A stretch of DNA of 64,000 nt from Aradus depressus (taxonomy: Eukaryota > Arthropoda > Insecta > Hemiptera > Aradidae): NCBI GenBank assembly GCA_963662175.1, contig OY759224.1, positions 30,079,489 through 30,143,488 on the forward strand. The letters are read 5' to 3'. The translations under genes were made by a program, and so were the position numbers. How positions within the stretch are numbered: the first letter of the stretch is position 1; each line of letters begins with the position of its first letter. The notes under the pieces are model-generated. The model was not told the origin of the DNA. It did not search any database and saw nothing but the letters and a program-made list of their open reading frames with translations. Shown here piece by piece: positions 11,201-22,600 of the stretch.

Positions 11201-14200
11201 CTTAGAATACAAACACATATGCGGAGTCCACGGGAAAAACGATGAGTCCTTAACTGAAAATTTTCAGGAAACGAAGAAACAAAGTTTCATGTCTCGTGGA
11301 TAGGTAACTGAACATAACATGAATCTAAAGCACTCAATATTCAGAATGAGCCGTCTCTTAGAGAGAGAGTAATGAAGAAAAAATAAAATTCAGAAAATTG
11401 TATCTGCTGTTGTTAATGGCTGAAAAAGTTTAGAGTTTATTTATATATATTTTTTTTGCCGAGGGCTGATTGTCTCACCGCGGCCAGAGTAGGCCTAATG
11501 TGTGCCCTGTGTGTGTTGGTCTCTACAGCAGCCCTGTATCTTTAATAAAGTCCAGGATTCTTCTGCAGGTTCCTTCCATTACCTGCTTCGGTTCCGTTAT
11601 GGCAGACTTGAAGCAGTGAAATCTACTTTCTAGTGCCTTACACTAGCTTAGAATATGAACTGAAGTCTCATTTTTTTCCCTTGGACTTCTCATATGAATT
11701 GAATAGTAATAAATATAAAAACAAAATAAATGAATATAAAATTCCTAATATTAATGAATACAATTTGTACTATTTTTATATAACGCATCCGTTGTAGAAT
11801 AAAGGTACAATTAAAAAAATGCGAATTTTGAGTTACCAACGGAATACCGAATTCAATAGAATTGAGGAAGTAGCCCATTTTGTACTTAAATATCAGGAAA
11901 ACTCTAGTTGGTTTTCCCACCACCCAAGAGGGAGCGTTTCTTTATTCTGGAGTCTTTTTCGTCCGAAAAAAAAGAGACAAATCAGTAAGGCCCACGCAGT
12001 TGGACGGGATATACTTGATTTTGTTTTTTTTACTTTTTTGTGCGGACAAACTCGTGGTGGCGTTTAAATGAGGAGGTAGTCAAAAGTGTAGAACAAAAAC
12101 TTCAATGTTGATTTCCCAACAAATTCAATTTTTGAGTCGTACCTTTATTCTACGACGGGTGCGATAAGTTATTTATACTTTTTTAAGATAAGTATTTTTT
12201 TCACGATGATATTCGGGGCGATTAGGTATCTTCCTCAGGGCATAAAGACCATACATGATTTTCATGTTCCAAAATTTATTTTCAAAGTAATTTTTAATAA
12301 TATAATAAATAGATCGCGGGTTCGAAACGCGGCCGAGGCTCTTATGTGTTTTTCTCTGGGAGGTGAAAAACTATGAGCATATTATATATTATTATGGGAC
12401 ATTAAGCGATGGTCCCGAGCCTGTAACTAAAAATGGGTAGACCAAATTTAGGACTCCCACAGTGTAGAGTCAAGCTCATCGTACCGAGGGATCACTCTGG
12501 TAGTAGGTGATAAGATCTCGTAGTTAAAGCCCGGGCTTGAGTCACAATAACTAATTTAAATAAATTATAATATGTTTTACAGGAAAAAATATTCTTCAAG
12601 AGATCGTAATTCAAGCAGACGTTCTCGCTCCAAATCATATGGAACTAGAGGTATGCTTGTGTGAATTTACATTTGAAGTTAATTTTTGTTGCATTGTTAT
12701 TATATCTTATTTTGATCATTTCTATAGAAAGTAGTTACGAGAGGGAACTTAAGCGCTTAAAAAGGATCGCCAGAGAAATGAAGGAAAAAGACGATCGAAT
12801 TTTATTTCATAGAAAATTGGAGAAGGAGAAGCGTGAGAGAGAACGAGAGAGAAAGGCGAAAGGGGAACGAGAGATGTCAAAGACTAAAGAGAAACAGGTG
12901 TCAAAGGTGGAGAGTTCAGATGTGAAGAAAGCTGTCCCTACGGTAAGCAACCTCTTTTAAACTATATTAAGTGTAGGCAGGGCCATGATGACCGTAGGGC
13001 TTTGGGTCTCACCATGGTTGCGGAGAGAGTTTAATTTATTTCATCTGGGAGGAAGAATAAACTTAAGCATGCCGTCCTTCGGATGGTCCCGAGCCTGTAC
13101 GATGTCAGATACTCATTAAAGACTCCCTACTCTGGGTGAATAGAAATTTAGGGTAGACAAAATTAGTAGAGTCGGGATCATGTCCACCAGAATGACGAAA
13201 GAGCTCACTGGTAGTAGGCGATATGACCTTGTAGTTAAAGCCCGGGCGTGAGTCATAATAACTCATAAATAAAATAGCGTTACAGAGACATGGCTAATAT
13301 GTATCGTACATAAGCCAATAAACTAAATAAGTGTAGTATTTCTTTGTTTTAAGTCGTAAGATCCACTGAGCTGGCTTGAAGTGCTGCCAGCAACTAATGT
13401 TTATCGTGGAGAAATTGTCAGTTTTTAGTTTTTTTTCTACTTCAAACAATAAAAACAGATACCTTGTTTAACATTTATATTGTATATAATATTATTGTCT
13501 AAGGTTTTTTCTCTGGAAGGTGAAAAAGCTTTAAGTACGCCGTCCTTCTGATGGATGATGGTTTTGAGTCTGTACGTCAGTTACTCTTTAAAGACTCCTC
13601 TAGTAGTGGGGTTCAGCCAGAGGGGAAAAAAATCGTAGCTAAAAAAATTAATAATTTTACTTTTCCTTTTAATTTTTAATTTCCTTTATCAATGCAACAA
13701 ATAATAATATCTTCATGTCCTTTTCCGATGTCACAACCCAATAAAATTGCAAAAATTGAAGTGATCCTTTAATTTTATCCGTGAGTGTAGTCTATATGTA
13801 TATCTGTGGTTAGAGGGATTAAATTGGTAAGTCTAAATTCATAACTTTTCAGGGCAGCACTTTTTTACTTTTGCATTAATCGTGTAAATCCAGTTTTTGG
13901 GGTAAATAAATTATGTATCATTATTAATAGTATACCTTGAGTATACCTTCTAAATCTACAGGAGTGAATGAAAATGAATATTGTTAATCCTTTCTTGGAT
14001 TTTCCCTTAGTTACCTAATCATTCCCCTTCACTTACCTAATTATTAACCATACTTTTTGAAATACTCGTGTATGTTGCCTCTCTAAAGTTGAGCTAGTTG
14101 ATTCAACCGAAAACACCCTCTTCACTTGGAATAGTTGAATAAATGGTTATATGCAGTTATCTCGTGAATGATTCCTCAAAGAAGTAGATTAATTTGATTT

Positions 14201-15923
14201 AACCGAGGAAGTACACAATTTTACGAGATGCCAAGAAACCCACATTTTTATAATTCCGAAAGTATTAGAGTCCTGAGCTCCCAACTTCTTCACAGTGCGC
14301 AGATGGCTTGGGAGATGATCTCAGTACACTTAACTCATTTTGGCAATTTTACGACTTAACAACTTATTCCCTGGGACCATAGATATATAAATAGGGGCTG
14401 AGGACCATCGTGTGTTTATATTAGCATTGTTAACCTATGGAACCCTTCAGTGTGTGATGTGATCATACATCTGAGATATTTTTTTAAAATGATTTTCAAT
14501 TTTGTATTTCAGAGTGGGCCTGGGTCTGAGGGAGAGAAGTGGCCCCCCTTTCAACATGGCCGCAGTGAGGGCCCCCGATGGGCTGGCCCCAGAATGCCCC
14601 ACATGTACAACCCCATGCCTATGGGGATGCCCTATGGCCCCTACCCACATCCTATGTTCAGGCCACCTCCCTTCAGGCCACCCTATCCACCGCCTAGAGG
14701 TAAGTGTCAACTTTTCTATCATCAACTGCAGTGGATCTCCAGTTATTCATAAGGTCAATTCTAACAAATAAAAACCAAGAACATATTTAATATTTACATT
14801 GTCTTAATGGAGGGGTTGTTATAAGGGCCTTCAGGTTTTAGATAACGTGGGCATAAACCCACCCCCACCATAAATCAATAATACTGACTAAATCCACAAA
14901 AATATTACATGTAGTGTATCGGTCAGCACAAAGTTCAACAATAACATTTAAGTTTGCTGGGTTGGCGTGCTTTGAGTTATATATGAAATGTCTTGTCAAT
15001 ACATTCATTACAACGGCAGTTATTAGAGTTTTTGTGTTAAGCCACCTCTATTATCCCCCCTTCCCTTTAGCCGATTTGGCTGAAAATCAATAGGTGTAGC
15101 CCACTCTGGAAACATAAAATTTCGTGTTGATACGTTTATACATTTGTTTTTCATTTTTGAATCCGGAGGTCGGAAAATATGAAATTCCGTTGAAAACTCC
15201 GCATCGAGTTTTTGATCGACTATATAATTTTCCCCACACTTCCTATAGTTGAGGAAATAAAAATATAAAATATATTTCATATTGAAAAGAAATATATTTG
15301 CAATTAATGAATAAAAATCGATATGAGGTTAAGTTTAGTGTACCAGACCATTATATATTTGGGAGACGCCTTGTTGGATCCTAGAAACTGTAAGGGCTTT
15401 GTCACTTCTCCCTTCTGTAGGGTCAAGGTAGAGTAAGACATCTCTAGTCCGTCGGCTATCCTAGCTCCACTCCAGAGACCTGGAGGTGGTCGGCCCTCGT
15501 GTCTAAGGCTGACTCTTTGCATATGGGATCTACGATTCATTTTGACATTACTATGATACAGACAATACATATTTCAAATTTATAGTTTATACATTTTTAC
15601 CTAAGCCGATTTATCACAACCACAAAATTGATACCAAATTTCAATTTTAGCAAAAGAAGGGGTTATAAGTTTAAAGCCTCTGTCTGTCTTTGAGTTTAAG
15701 CTCAAATGTTTATAAGGCCTTGGCCCCTCCCCACCAAGGTTTCAATAAAAAAAATAATAAATGAACAAAAACATTCTTTTTGCGTCGGTTTTTTTTTTAA
15801 ATTTCAATTTTATGTTTTTTTCTTCTGTAATAATGAATAATTTGTTCTTATATGTTCATTTATAAATATGAATTTCTAATTTGTTTATTTTTTTTGTTTG
15901 TTCTAGGTTATTACCCATATTGA
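5222..15923 (+). CDS. Arginine/serine-rich, probably nuclear protein, 8 coding exons, 393 aa
   Basis: Coding exons are 5222-5334, 6248-6453, 9184-9400, 10950-11108, 12583-12650, 12728-12942, 14513-14699 and 15907-15923. All introns are GT-AG and every phase agrees, which makes the model strong without a database match. The ATG follows stop codons upstream and opens MPSPRRRSW. The order is: an acidic/serine N-terminus; a basic segment around KKITVTIER (about residues 74-82); a motif KRPIFDRPELLEAF near 110-123; RS-type tracts such as SRSRSK (180-255); a charged, probably helical stretch of E/K/R (256-326); and a tail rich in Pro, Met, Tyr and Phe (327-393) ending GYYPY and TGA. RS tracts with a basic coiled region are typical of splicing-associated nuclear proteins; that role is inferred. 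The family was not recognised. Introns carry a MITE, an ACTTCCCCAG-family copy and several SINEs. Confidence 0.8.
8532..8940. mobile_element. Short inverted-repeat element (GGGTTCCGTAGG ends)
   Basis: GGGTTCCGTAGGT at 8532-8544 is matched by its reverse complement at 8928-8940, bounding a 409-bp AT-rich segment with no open frame. It lies in the second intron of the RS-protein gene. Related right-end sequence (CAGTGTGTGAT next to GGAACCC) recurs near 14435-14465. Termini this short could arise by chance, so confidence is moderate. Confidence 0.45.
9552..10136 (+). repeat. ACTTCCCCAG-family repeat, near full length
   Basis: It begins AGGGGAAGTTATGTAATCGG and ends GAACACGTTATTGATTAATT then CTAGCTGGGGAAGT. 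Inside are two or three diverged modules around AATAACTGCCGATGTAATGA and an ATCGGCCGAAGG-type word. The same modules recur at a dozen places in the window on both strands. It has no coding capacity. The complementary ends (CTTCCCCAG and CTGGGGAAG) suggest a MITE-like element. Confidence 0.65.
10420..10664. mobile_element. 245-bp MITE with about 24-bp terminal inverted repeats
   Basis: TGAAGGGTTGAAAGCCATAG at the left is matched inversely at the right (AACCACTATGGTTTTCAACC, then CTTCA), with one mismatch in about 24 bp. Interior copies of CACTATT/AGTGGTG suggest further folding. It has no open frame and sits in the third coding intron of the RS-protein gene. The target duplication is ambiguous in the AT-rich flanks. 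Confidence 0.6.
11430..11680. other. Intron segment with no recognised feature
   Basis: This GC-richer patch in an otherwise AT-rich intron includes a CCGCGGCC word and CAGCAGCCCTGT. It has no phased splice sites and no similarity to the repeat families seen elsewhere in the window. Nothing further can be supported. Confidence 0.3.
12313..12549 (+). repeat. tRNA-derived SINE copy, head truncated
   Basis: It retains the box B word GGTTCGAAAC near the start, then TCTGGGAGGTGAAAAA, AAGCGATGGTCCCGAGCCTG, ACTCTGGTAGTAGGTGATA and the 3' consensus GTAGTTAAAGCCCGGGCTTG. It lies upstream of the fifth coding exon of the RS-protein gene and does not disturb its splice sites. Confidence 0.75.
12977..13262 (+). 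repeat. tRNA-derived SINE copy
   Basis: The body is well preserved (GCCGTCCTTCGGATGG, CATGTCCACCAGAATGACGA, GTAGTAGGCGATATGACC, AAAGCCCGGGC). The tRNA-like head is eroded beyond a recognisable box A. It sits in the sixth coding intron of the RS-protein gene. Confidence 0.75.
13504..13640 (+). repeat. SINE fragment
   Basis: A central fragment of the same SINE (CTCTGGAAGGTGAAAAAGC, GCCGTCCTTCTGATGG, GAGTCTGTACGTCAG), ending before the 3' consensus. Confidence 0.6.
14985..15258 (-). repeat. ACTTCCCCAG-family repeat, partial
   Basis: The minus strand reads the family 5' end (ACTATAGGAAGTGTGGGGAA), a GATGCGGAGTTTTCAACGG word and one AATAACTGCCGTTGTAATGA module. It lies in the last intron of the RS-protein gene. 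Confidence 0.65.
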
Positions 15924-16424
15924 CTTCAAAAAAAGAAACTCCTTCGAAGATATATTTTGGTAGTGGGACATTCCATGCCAAATCAACTTCCTTCAGACAT
16001 GGCCTCCTCAGAAAACTGTCAAATTTGTCTGACTGCTATACTAAACATTCCACTATATTTAGTGATCTAAGAAAAAGTGTGAAATATTAGACCTCAGGGG
16101 TGCACCCATCGATATTTTTACAGATCTTCTGAGCTACTCACATCTTGGTCTCATTTTTAAAGAAATTAAATTATTTAAGTATAAAATATTAGGATAATAT
16201 ATTTTAAATGAAAAAAATGTCAAAATTAAATTGGAATTTTAGTAATTTATATAATAACTTATTTATGCAATTCAAGATGACCTTTCTACGTTAAGTAGAA
16301 AAGGAGAAATGAATTATTTTATGTAACGGTGCACAATTCAAAATTGCCAAGTTTACACAAATCTGTAAAAAAAAAAAAGTTGGGGAATCAGCGGTAATGT
16401 CCCCAAGCTCGAATTATGTGTTAT

Positions 16425-17002
16425 CAATTAAGTGTTCACTCTCCCTCTAAACTTTTTTCTACTTCGGTTGATTAGGTGCTTATTCCGGGACTTCTCATAC
16501 ACAATTTCATGTTCATACATTCATAACACTCGCAAATTAGAATTATATTGCTGAAAATCAATAGGGCTTCTAACTCACGCTCGGGCTTTAACTACAAGGT
16601 CGTATAGCCTACTACCACAGCACTCTTTCGTCAGTCACTCTGGTGGACATGAGTCTTGGAAGCCCTAAATTTTGCCTACCCTAAATTTTCATTCACCTCG
16701 GGTAAGGTTTTTTTTAACGAGTACCTGACATTGTACAGGCTCGGCATGCTGAAAGTTTTTTTTTCACCTCCTAGATAAAAAATACCAGAGGGCCCCTCGG
16801 TCGGGTTTCGAACCCGCGATCTTGAGCTGAGTAAGCAAGTACGTTTACCTTTGAGCTACTGGAGCCCTCTCGAATCATTATATCATTCTGTCGGGAGTTA
16901 TCGTGTCCATTTTTGTTTTTCAAGAATTGAGAGGTTGCGAAAACTCAACATTTCTGACTAATTACATGACTTCTCCTATACCTCATATAACTGAGGAAGT
17001 AA
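16425..17002 (-). repeat. ACTTCCCCAG-family repeat split by a SINE
   Basis: Family sequence on the minus strand is continuous across 16425-16564 and 16874-17002. The SINE at 16565-16873 interrupts it, so this SINE copy is the younger insertion. Confidence 0.6.
16565..16873 (-). repeat. tRNA-derived SINE copy, near full length
   Basis: On the minus strand it runs from a tRNA-like head (AGAGGGCTCCAGTAGCTCAA, then GGGTTCGAAACCCGACCGAG) through the usual body to AAAGCCCGAGCGTGAGTTAG. Box A and box B are both visible. It is inserted within a copy of the ACTTCCCCAG family. Confidence 0.75.
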
Positions 17003-17620
17003 AATTTCAAAAGTGCATGCTGAGATCTATTATTCGACAATTTTTCTTTATCACTATACTTAACAACTCAGAAATTTTATAGAATTCTGAGGGGGTCATA
17101 TTGATTTGGCAAGGAATGAACTTGATTAGAAATTGCAATGATGTTTTGTGATATTCTCTCCTATAGAATAAATTTCTCTCTATCTACTTGTATTTATTTT
17201 ATATCTTTATTAGAATTGGACCATTCGTGATTCATTTCATGAGATATAACAGCAATTTTATAAAATTTATTTTAAGTTGAATTAATACGAATGGCCAATA
17301 TTTTGTAAGGCATATGGAGGAATATGTCATCGTAATAAAATGTATTTTATTTAATAAAATTTCTTTATTTGAAAAAAAAAAAAAAGTTTTATTTAGAAAG
17401 CAAAAGATGCAATGAAAAGAATGTTATAACACTTTTCAAAATTATTATTTTTATTTCTGAAAATATATCTACCCATAAAATAATATTGCACTTAAAATTA
17501 CTAAGAACCTGTTTCATATTACATATATATAATATGAAACAAGTAAAAAATAAATAGATAAAAAATACATTTAGTAATTTCAAATCAGTCTCAGAAAAAT
17601 TTAAAGATCATATAACAATT

Positions 17621-18435
17621 GAGGCGCTGACATGGGGAAGGTAGTAAGAAGTCAGCGTTGGGAGTAGTTTAGTTTCTATGAACGACGGAAGATGGCACTG
17701 GTGACAAGAACACATGAGTTGGCATGGAGATGGGAGTTAAGTCAACGTAAAGCTGTTAGGCTTAGGCCCGGGCCTAATTGCCAAAATTTGAATGGCGACT
17801 AAAAATTAAAATCAATTGGTTTCTCTTTTCTTGCCGGAAAAAAACTCAGCTAAGCCTCAAAATTTATTTAAAACAATACCCAAAATATTTAATTTTATTA
17901 CTACGATTCTTTCAAATTTATCATCGCCGTGCGACATAGATTCTCGAAAAGAGAAGAAAAGTTTGCAAACTCATGAATTCCCATAGAAATAGCTGAAATG
18001 ATTAAAGAAGCAAAGTCATTTCAATGTTGAATGATGAAAGATTTCTTTGATTTCTCCTCGGTATGCAATAACTTTTTGAATAAATCACCAATAAAGATTA
18101 GCTCTGCTTCTTGGATTAGAATTTCAAGGGCTAATCTGCTTATCATAGAAATAAGAAAATCCTTCAATGGAATTAAACCGTGGACATTTTGATTTACCCT
18201 TCAATCCGTCAAGCGTATCTCCAATCCAAAATATGACACATTTTACCGTCACCTTTGTACATTATATTCTTTATAAAAATATAATACAATGATTTAAACA
18301 TATTTTGTGAAGCTAATATAAATGTTCTGTAACTATTTTGCAAATAAAACTTCTTATTTAATGCCAAAACTGTTTTTTGTGTCCCCCGTAAAATTTGCTT
18401 TTTGTAAACTACTACCTTCCCCATGTCAGCGCCTC
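17621..18435. mobile_element. 815-bp inverted-repeat DNA element
   Basis: GAGGCGCTGACATGGGGAAG at the left is matched by its reverse complement at the right, extending to about 26 bp including GGTAGTA. It is flanked on both sides by AATT (17617-17620 and 18436-18439), which is either a 4-bp target duplication or an extension of the inverted repeat. The interior has no transposase-like frame. It lies between the RS-protein gene and DPY19. Confidence 0.65.
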
Positions 18436-18764
18436 AATTATACACAATTTAAATTATAAATATAAATGACATGGCAAAACACACATCTTAAGCTAAAGGA
18501 AACATTTTACATTTAATTTTTCGATATAATATATAAATACAGCTATTTTTTGAAAATTGATACACAAATATACATTCAATTTGACTACTTCAATACTATT
18601 ATCACAGTACCTACTTTTGAAAATAAAGTACAATATAATATATTATATGTATTAAGAACGAGGTGAATTAATAATACAAACTAGATAATTTCTATATAAT
18701 CGAAAAGAATCCTGGAGAACTTAAATGAATAAATTGAAGGAAAAAATATAACAGTTGTCAGTGA

Positions 18765-19395
18765 TTACCTTTTCGCTCTCCCTCCAAAGCCAATCGACTG
18801 ATAGGGCTGAAACTCAATATATGACATCCATGGTGGCTTTTGAATCATCATTCTAAATTTTGTGATCAGACATTCATTACATCGGCAGCTATTAGCTTAT
18901 TTAAGTTGAGCCCTTCTTCCCTTCGACATAATTCGCGGAAAATTATTAGTTGCCATCCTTATGGGGTTTTGAATTTAAATATAAAATTTCATCTCGATAC
19001 ATTCATTACTGCGGTAGTTATTAGAATTTATCCATTTGAGCACCGGCTGATTTCGCTCAAAATATTACTTGTCGTTCTTACAAGAGATTTGAATTCACAA
19101 TGAAATCTCGTGTCTAATACATTCATTACAACGGCAGTTACTCTGTGTTGAGCCTCTCCCCTAATAACTCCCTTCCGTGTGGCTAAAAATCTATAGGTGT
19201 TGTTATCCTTAAGGGGTTCAGGACACAGTATAAAATTTCGTGTCGATATATTCATTCTATCGGCAGTTTTCGTGTTCACATAAAGATTTTTTTTTTTTCA
19301 TGTTTGGAAAACATGAAATTCCGTTGAAAACTCCTCATCGAATTTTTGACAGATTACATAACTTCCCCTATATTGCTTATTGCTGGGAAAGTAAC
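18765..19395 (-). repeat. ACTTCCCCAG-family repeat with multiple internal modules
   Basis: Several modules (ATTCATTACATCGGCAG near 18870, then near 19000, 19120 and 19255) are spaced about 125-135 bp apart. The family is therefore built of tandem diverged sub-repeats. The right end is the family start (CCCCTATATTGCTTATTGCT, then GGGAAAGT). Confidence 0.65.
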
Positions 19396-19601
19396 AAAGT
19401 TTAAATAAACTCCAAAAATCATTTCCTTTCCCTGGAACTAATCCAGTTTAGTCAACAACCTCTTAATAAATACATTTAAAATAATAAAATGGAATGTCAA
19501 TATCAATCTAATATTGCGAATATATTTAAATAAATAATTCTTAAAAAATACACAAATTGAACAACTTAAAAACACAAAAAGCTAAAAACAATTTTTTTTT
19601 C

Positions 19602-22600
19602 TCAAAATTTGTTAAACCCTTTAAGTTCGACATAAGGTGGTTGAAGCTTGAGTATCGAGTAGACATCGTTGGTGAAGACGAGACGAAATGGGAATGCTCC
19701 TATGAAGAGGCTGGGACAGGTCGGGGCTCTGTGTTGGTTCTCCGGGTCTTCCACGTCCCATAGGTCCGTCATACGACATCCCCCTCTGCAACAGATTCCA
19801 CAACAATATATCAGTTACTAGCAATCTCCATCCATGTTTAGAAATTTTTGTATCAATAAATTTTCATCTAAAAATATACACTACTCAGAGAAACTATTTC
19901 ATATTTGAATGAATACATAAACATAATGGAAAGCAGTTATAGTTAGTTAAAGATAAGATAACAGGTCGAAAGTTAAATAAACTACAATTTTATATACTTT
20001 TTCATTCCAATAATAGTCTTTTTTCAGTTTTATTGTTTAAATAAAAAAATGTTATTTAATGTTTGCAATTTCGTTTTTTTTTATACAAACAAAAGAAGTT
20101 ATAAACAATTCTTCACAAAAGTCCTTTTCATTGTAATAGTAATTCAAATATGATCTACTCAAATTTCTTTTTGTGACTAGCACAGACACAAAATCCGTAC
20201 ATTTTATATTTTCTTATTGAAGTGAAACTTCTTTAGGCGCACTGGGCAACTTGGTGACAAAGCTGGTAAATGAGTTATGAAATTATGTGACGCGCTGAGG
20301 CGAATGGAAATAGTGGGGAGAGTTAGAAAGAGAGAGCTAAAGCGTGCGCGCGCACACACCGGGTCGCATTCAAAACCCTACATTTCATATTTCTCTTAGC
20401 ATAGGCCTATTCTCTCTACTTTGGAATCAAATTTAGTGACTTCTGAAGTTCCCAACAACGAAAATAATGTTGATTTAACAAATGAATAAAAATTAATATA
20501 AATAAAACCACCTAAAATGTTGAGTTAATTGAGAAATACCATTCAACATTAAAATCATATATATAAAGCTGAAAATGTCTGCGCGTTGTACCGCTATAAC
20601 TCACGGACGGCTTCATGGATTTGATTAATTTTTTTTTAAATTTGTTCGTCATCGTCTGTGGAAGATTATAGGCGTATTAGTACCTCAATATCTGGTCCAT
20701 CCCAGCATCCACCCACGCAATCTTTGTAACTCAAAAACCACTGCAATGATTAATGAGGAATCTTTTTGAATAAATTAGTTTTAGCTCCAAAGCTAGCGTT
20801 ACTACAGTTGAAGGACTATAAGCCTTATTCCGTATGAATAATTGAAAATTATAACATCATGAATGTACTGTCGAGGAACTGAATAGCCTTATAGGAGATA
20901 TTGGGAGAAAAGTCAAAGTTCCCCGGGCAACGCCGGGTATTACTGCTAGTAATATTTATAGATCAAAAAACAAAAAAAAATTAAAAAATCGCGAAAGGTT
21001 TCGCTTTTGGCGTCTGTTCCAAGCATTCACTATTTTTTTAAATGAAATATTAAATTACAATAATTAATAAAATATAAATAATATTTATAAATTAACATAT
21101 AGTATGGGGAAGGAGGCTATAAATAGAATAGAAAATAATGTACCTGTTCTGATTAAAACACCAATTCTCTGAGAGAACCAAATAATCAACTTGGAGAGAT
21201 GAAATTATTTTGAAAATTTCTTCAGGAGGCTTCCGACTGAAGGCGCTGTAAACCCTTTTTGTACGTTCTCTGAAAACAAAAAACAAAAGGAGGGTACTTA
21301 TATAACAAATTTACCTTTAGTTTTTGTAGATTTTGTACTTTAAAAAAATAAATAATAATAATGTAGGTGCTGAATTTAATATTTCTTATATCTTTACATA
21401 TTTTGTTTTTTATTATATATTTTATGTTCATGAAAATATTTCTATTTCATTGAATAAAGACTTCACAGGTTGTGGCGACACCTTCTGCCACCGAAACACT
21501 CTTGGGGAAAATAGGGCAACTTGCGAGTATAGTGGAATCACTTGCTTCAAGATTCGTAGTTTTAGAAACTGTAATTACATCTAAAACAGTTAGTAATAGT
21601 ACAGAAACTATTTTAATAAAGCCCTCCGATGCAACTGTTACACCTGTTCCAAAAACAGATAATCAGGTCAAAAACAATTCTGAAAAAAATGGCCCTAAAC
21701 AGATTGCACCAAAACCATCTATTTTCGTCCAACTGCCATCCGTTAGCGACTCCAATAGCGGGAGTCCCAAACCTCAGTTCTCAAAACGGTCTTGGGGTAA
21801 TACCGCTTCTAGATCTGGTCATGAGAAGGAGACCTCAGCCGTTCCTCTACGGCCCAGAGCAGCCAGAACCAACAAAAAAAAGTAACCTGCACTTTCAATT
21901 AGTTATCATCTTTAAGTATTTTTTTCTTTTTTTTTAAACTAATGAATCTATCTTTTACGGCAGCCTTCATACCAGATGTTCTATTATTTTGTCACACCTT
22001 CCAAAATCAAAATTGAAATGATCATACTACAGTGGAATATAAATGGATTGAAGTTGCACAAAAATGAATTCCAATCTTTGCTTAGTACGCTGAACATCTC
22101 TGTTGCATGCTTACAGGAGACACATCTAAAGCCCTCCGATGACTTTGAACTCCGTGGATTCAAGATATTTCGTGGAGACTACGTGGGAGGTAGGATAGCT
22201 TGCGGTGGGGTCTGTATCATGGTCAAGGACGAAGTGCCCAGCTCGGAGCTGCACATCAGGTCCAACCTGCAGGCGGTAGCGCTCCGGATCCTGGCTCCCC
22301 ATCCGTTCACATTATGCTCCTTGTACTTACCCCCAAATCAAGAGTTCACTGAGGAGGACTTAAGGGATGTTTATGTCCAGTTACCCGCCCCGATGCTAAT
22401 GGTAGGAGATTATAATTCCCATAATGTAATGTGGGGATCCGATCATACGGACGAGAGAGGTAGAACGATAGAAGCATTCATTGATCTCTGCCAAGTAAAC
22501 ATACTTAATGACTTCTCGCCTACCTATGTCTGCCTCAGGTCGGGTAAAGCCACCACAATTGACCTCAGTTTAGCCAGCCCTAATTTGCACCCAATAATCA

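Noticed and set aside
14447..14725. Minus-strand frame opposite the proline-rich exon
   Set aside because: It is a shadow of the phased exon 14513-14699, which has matching splice phases on both sides.
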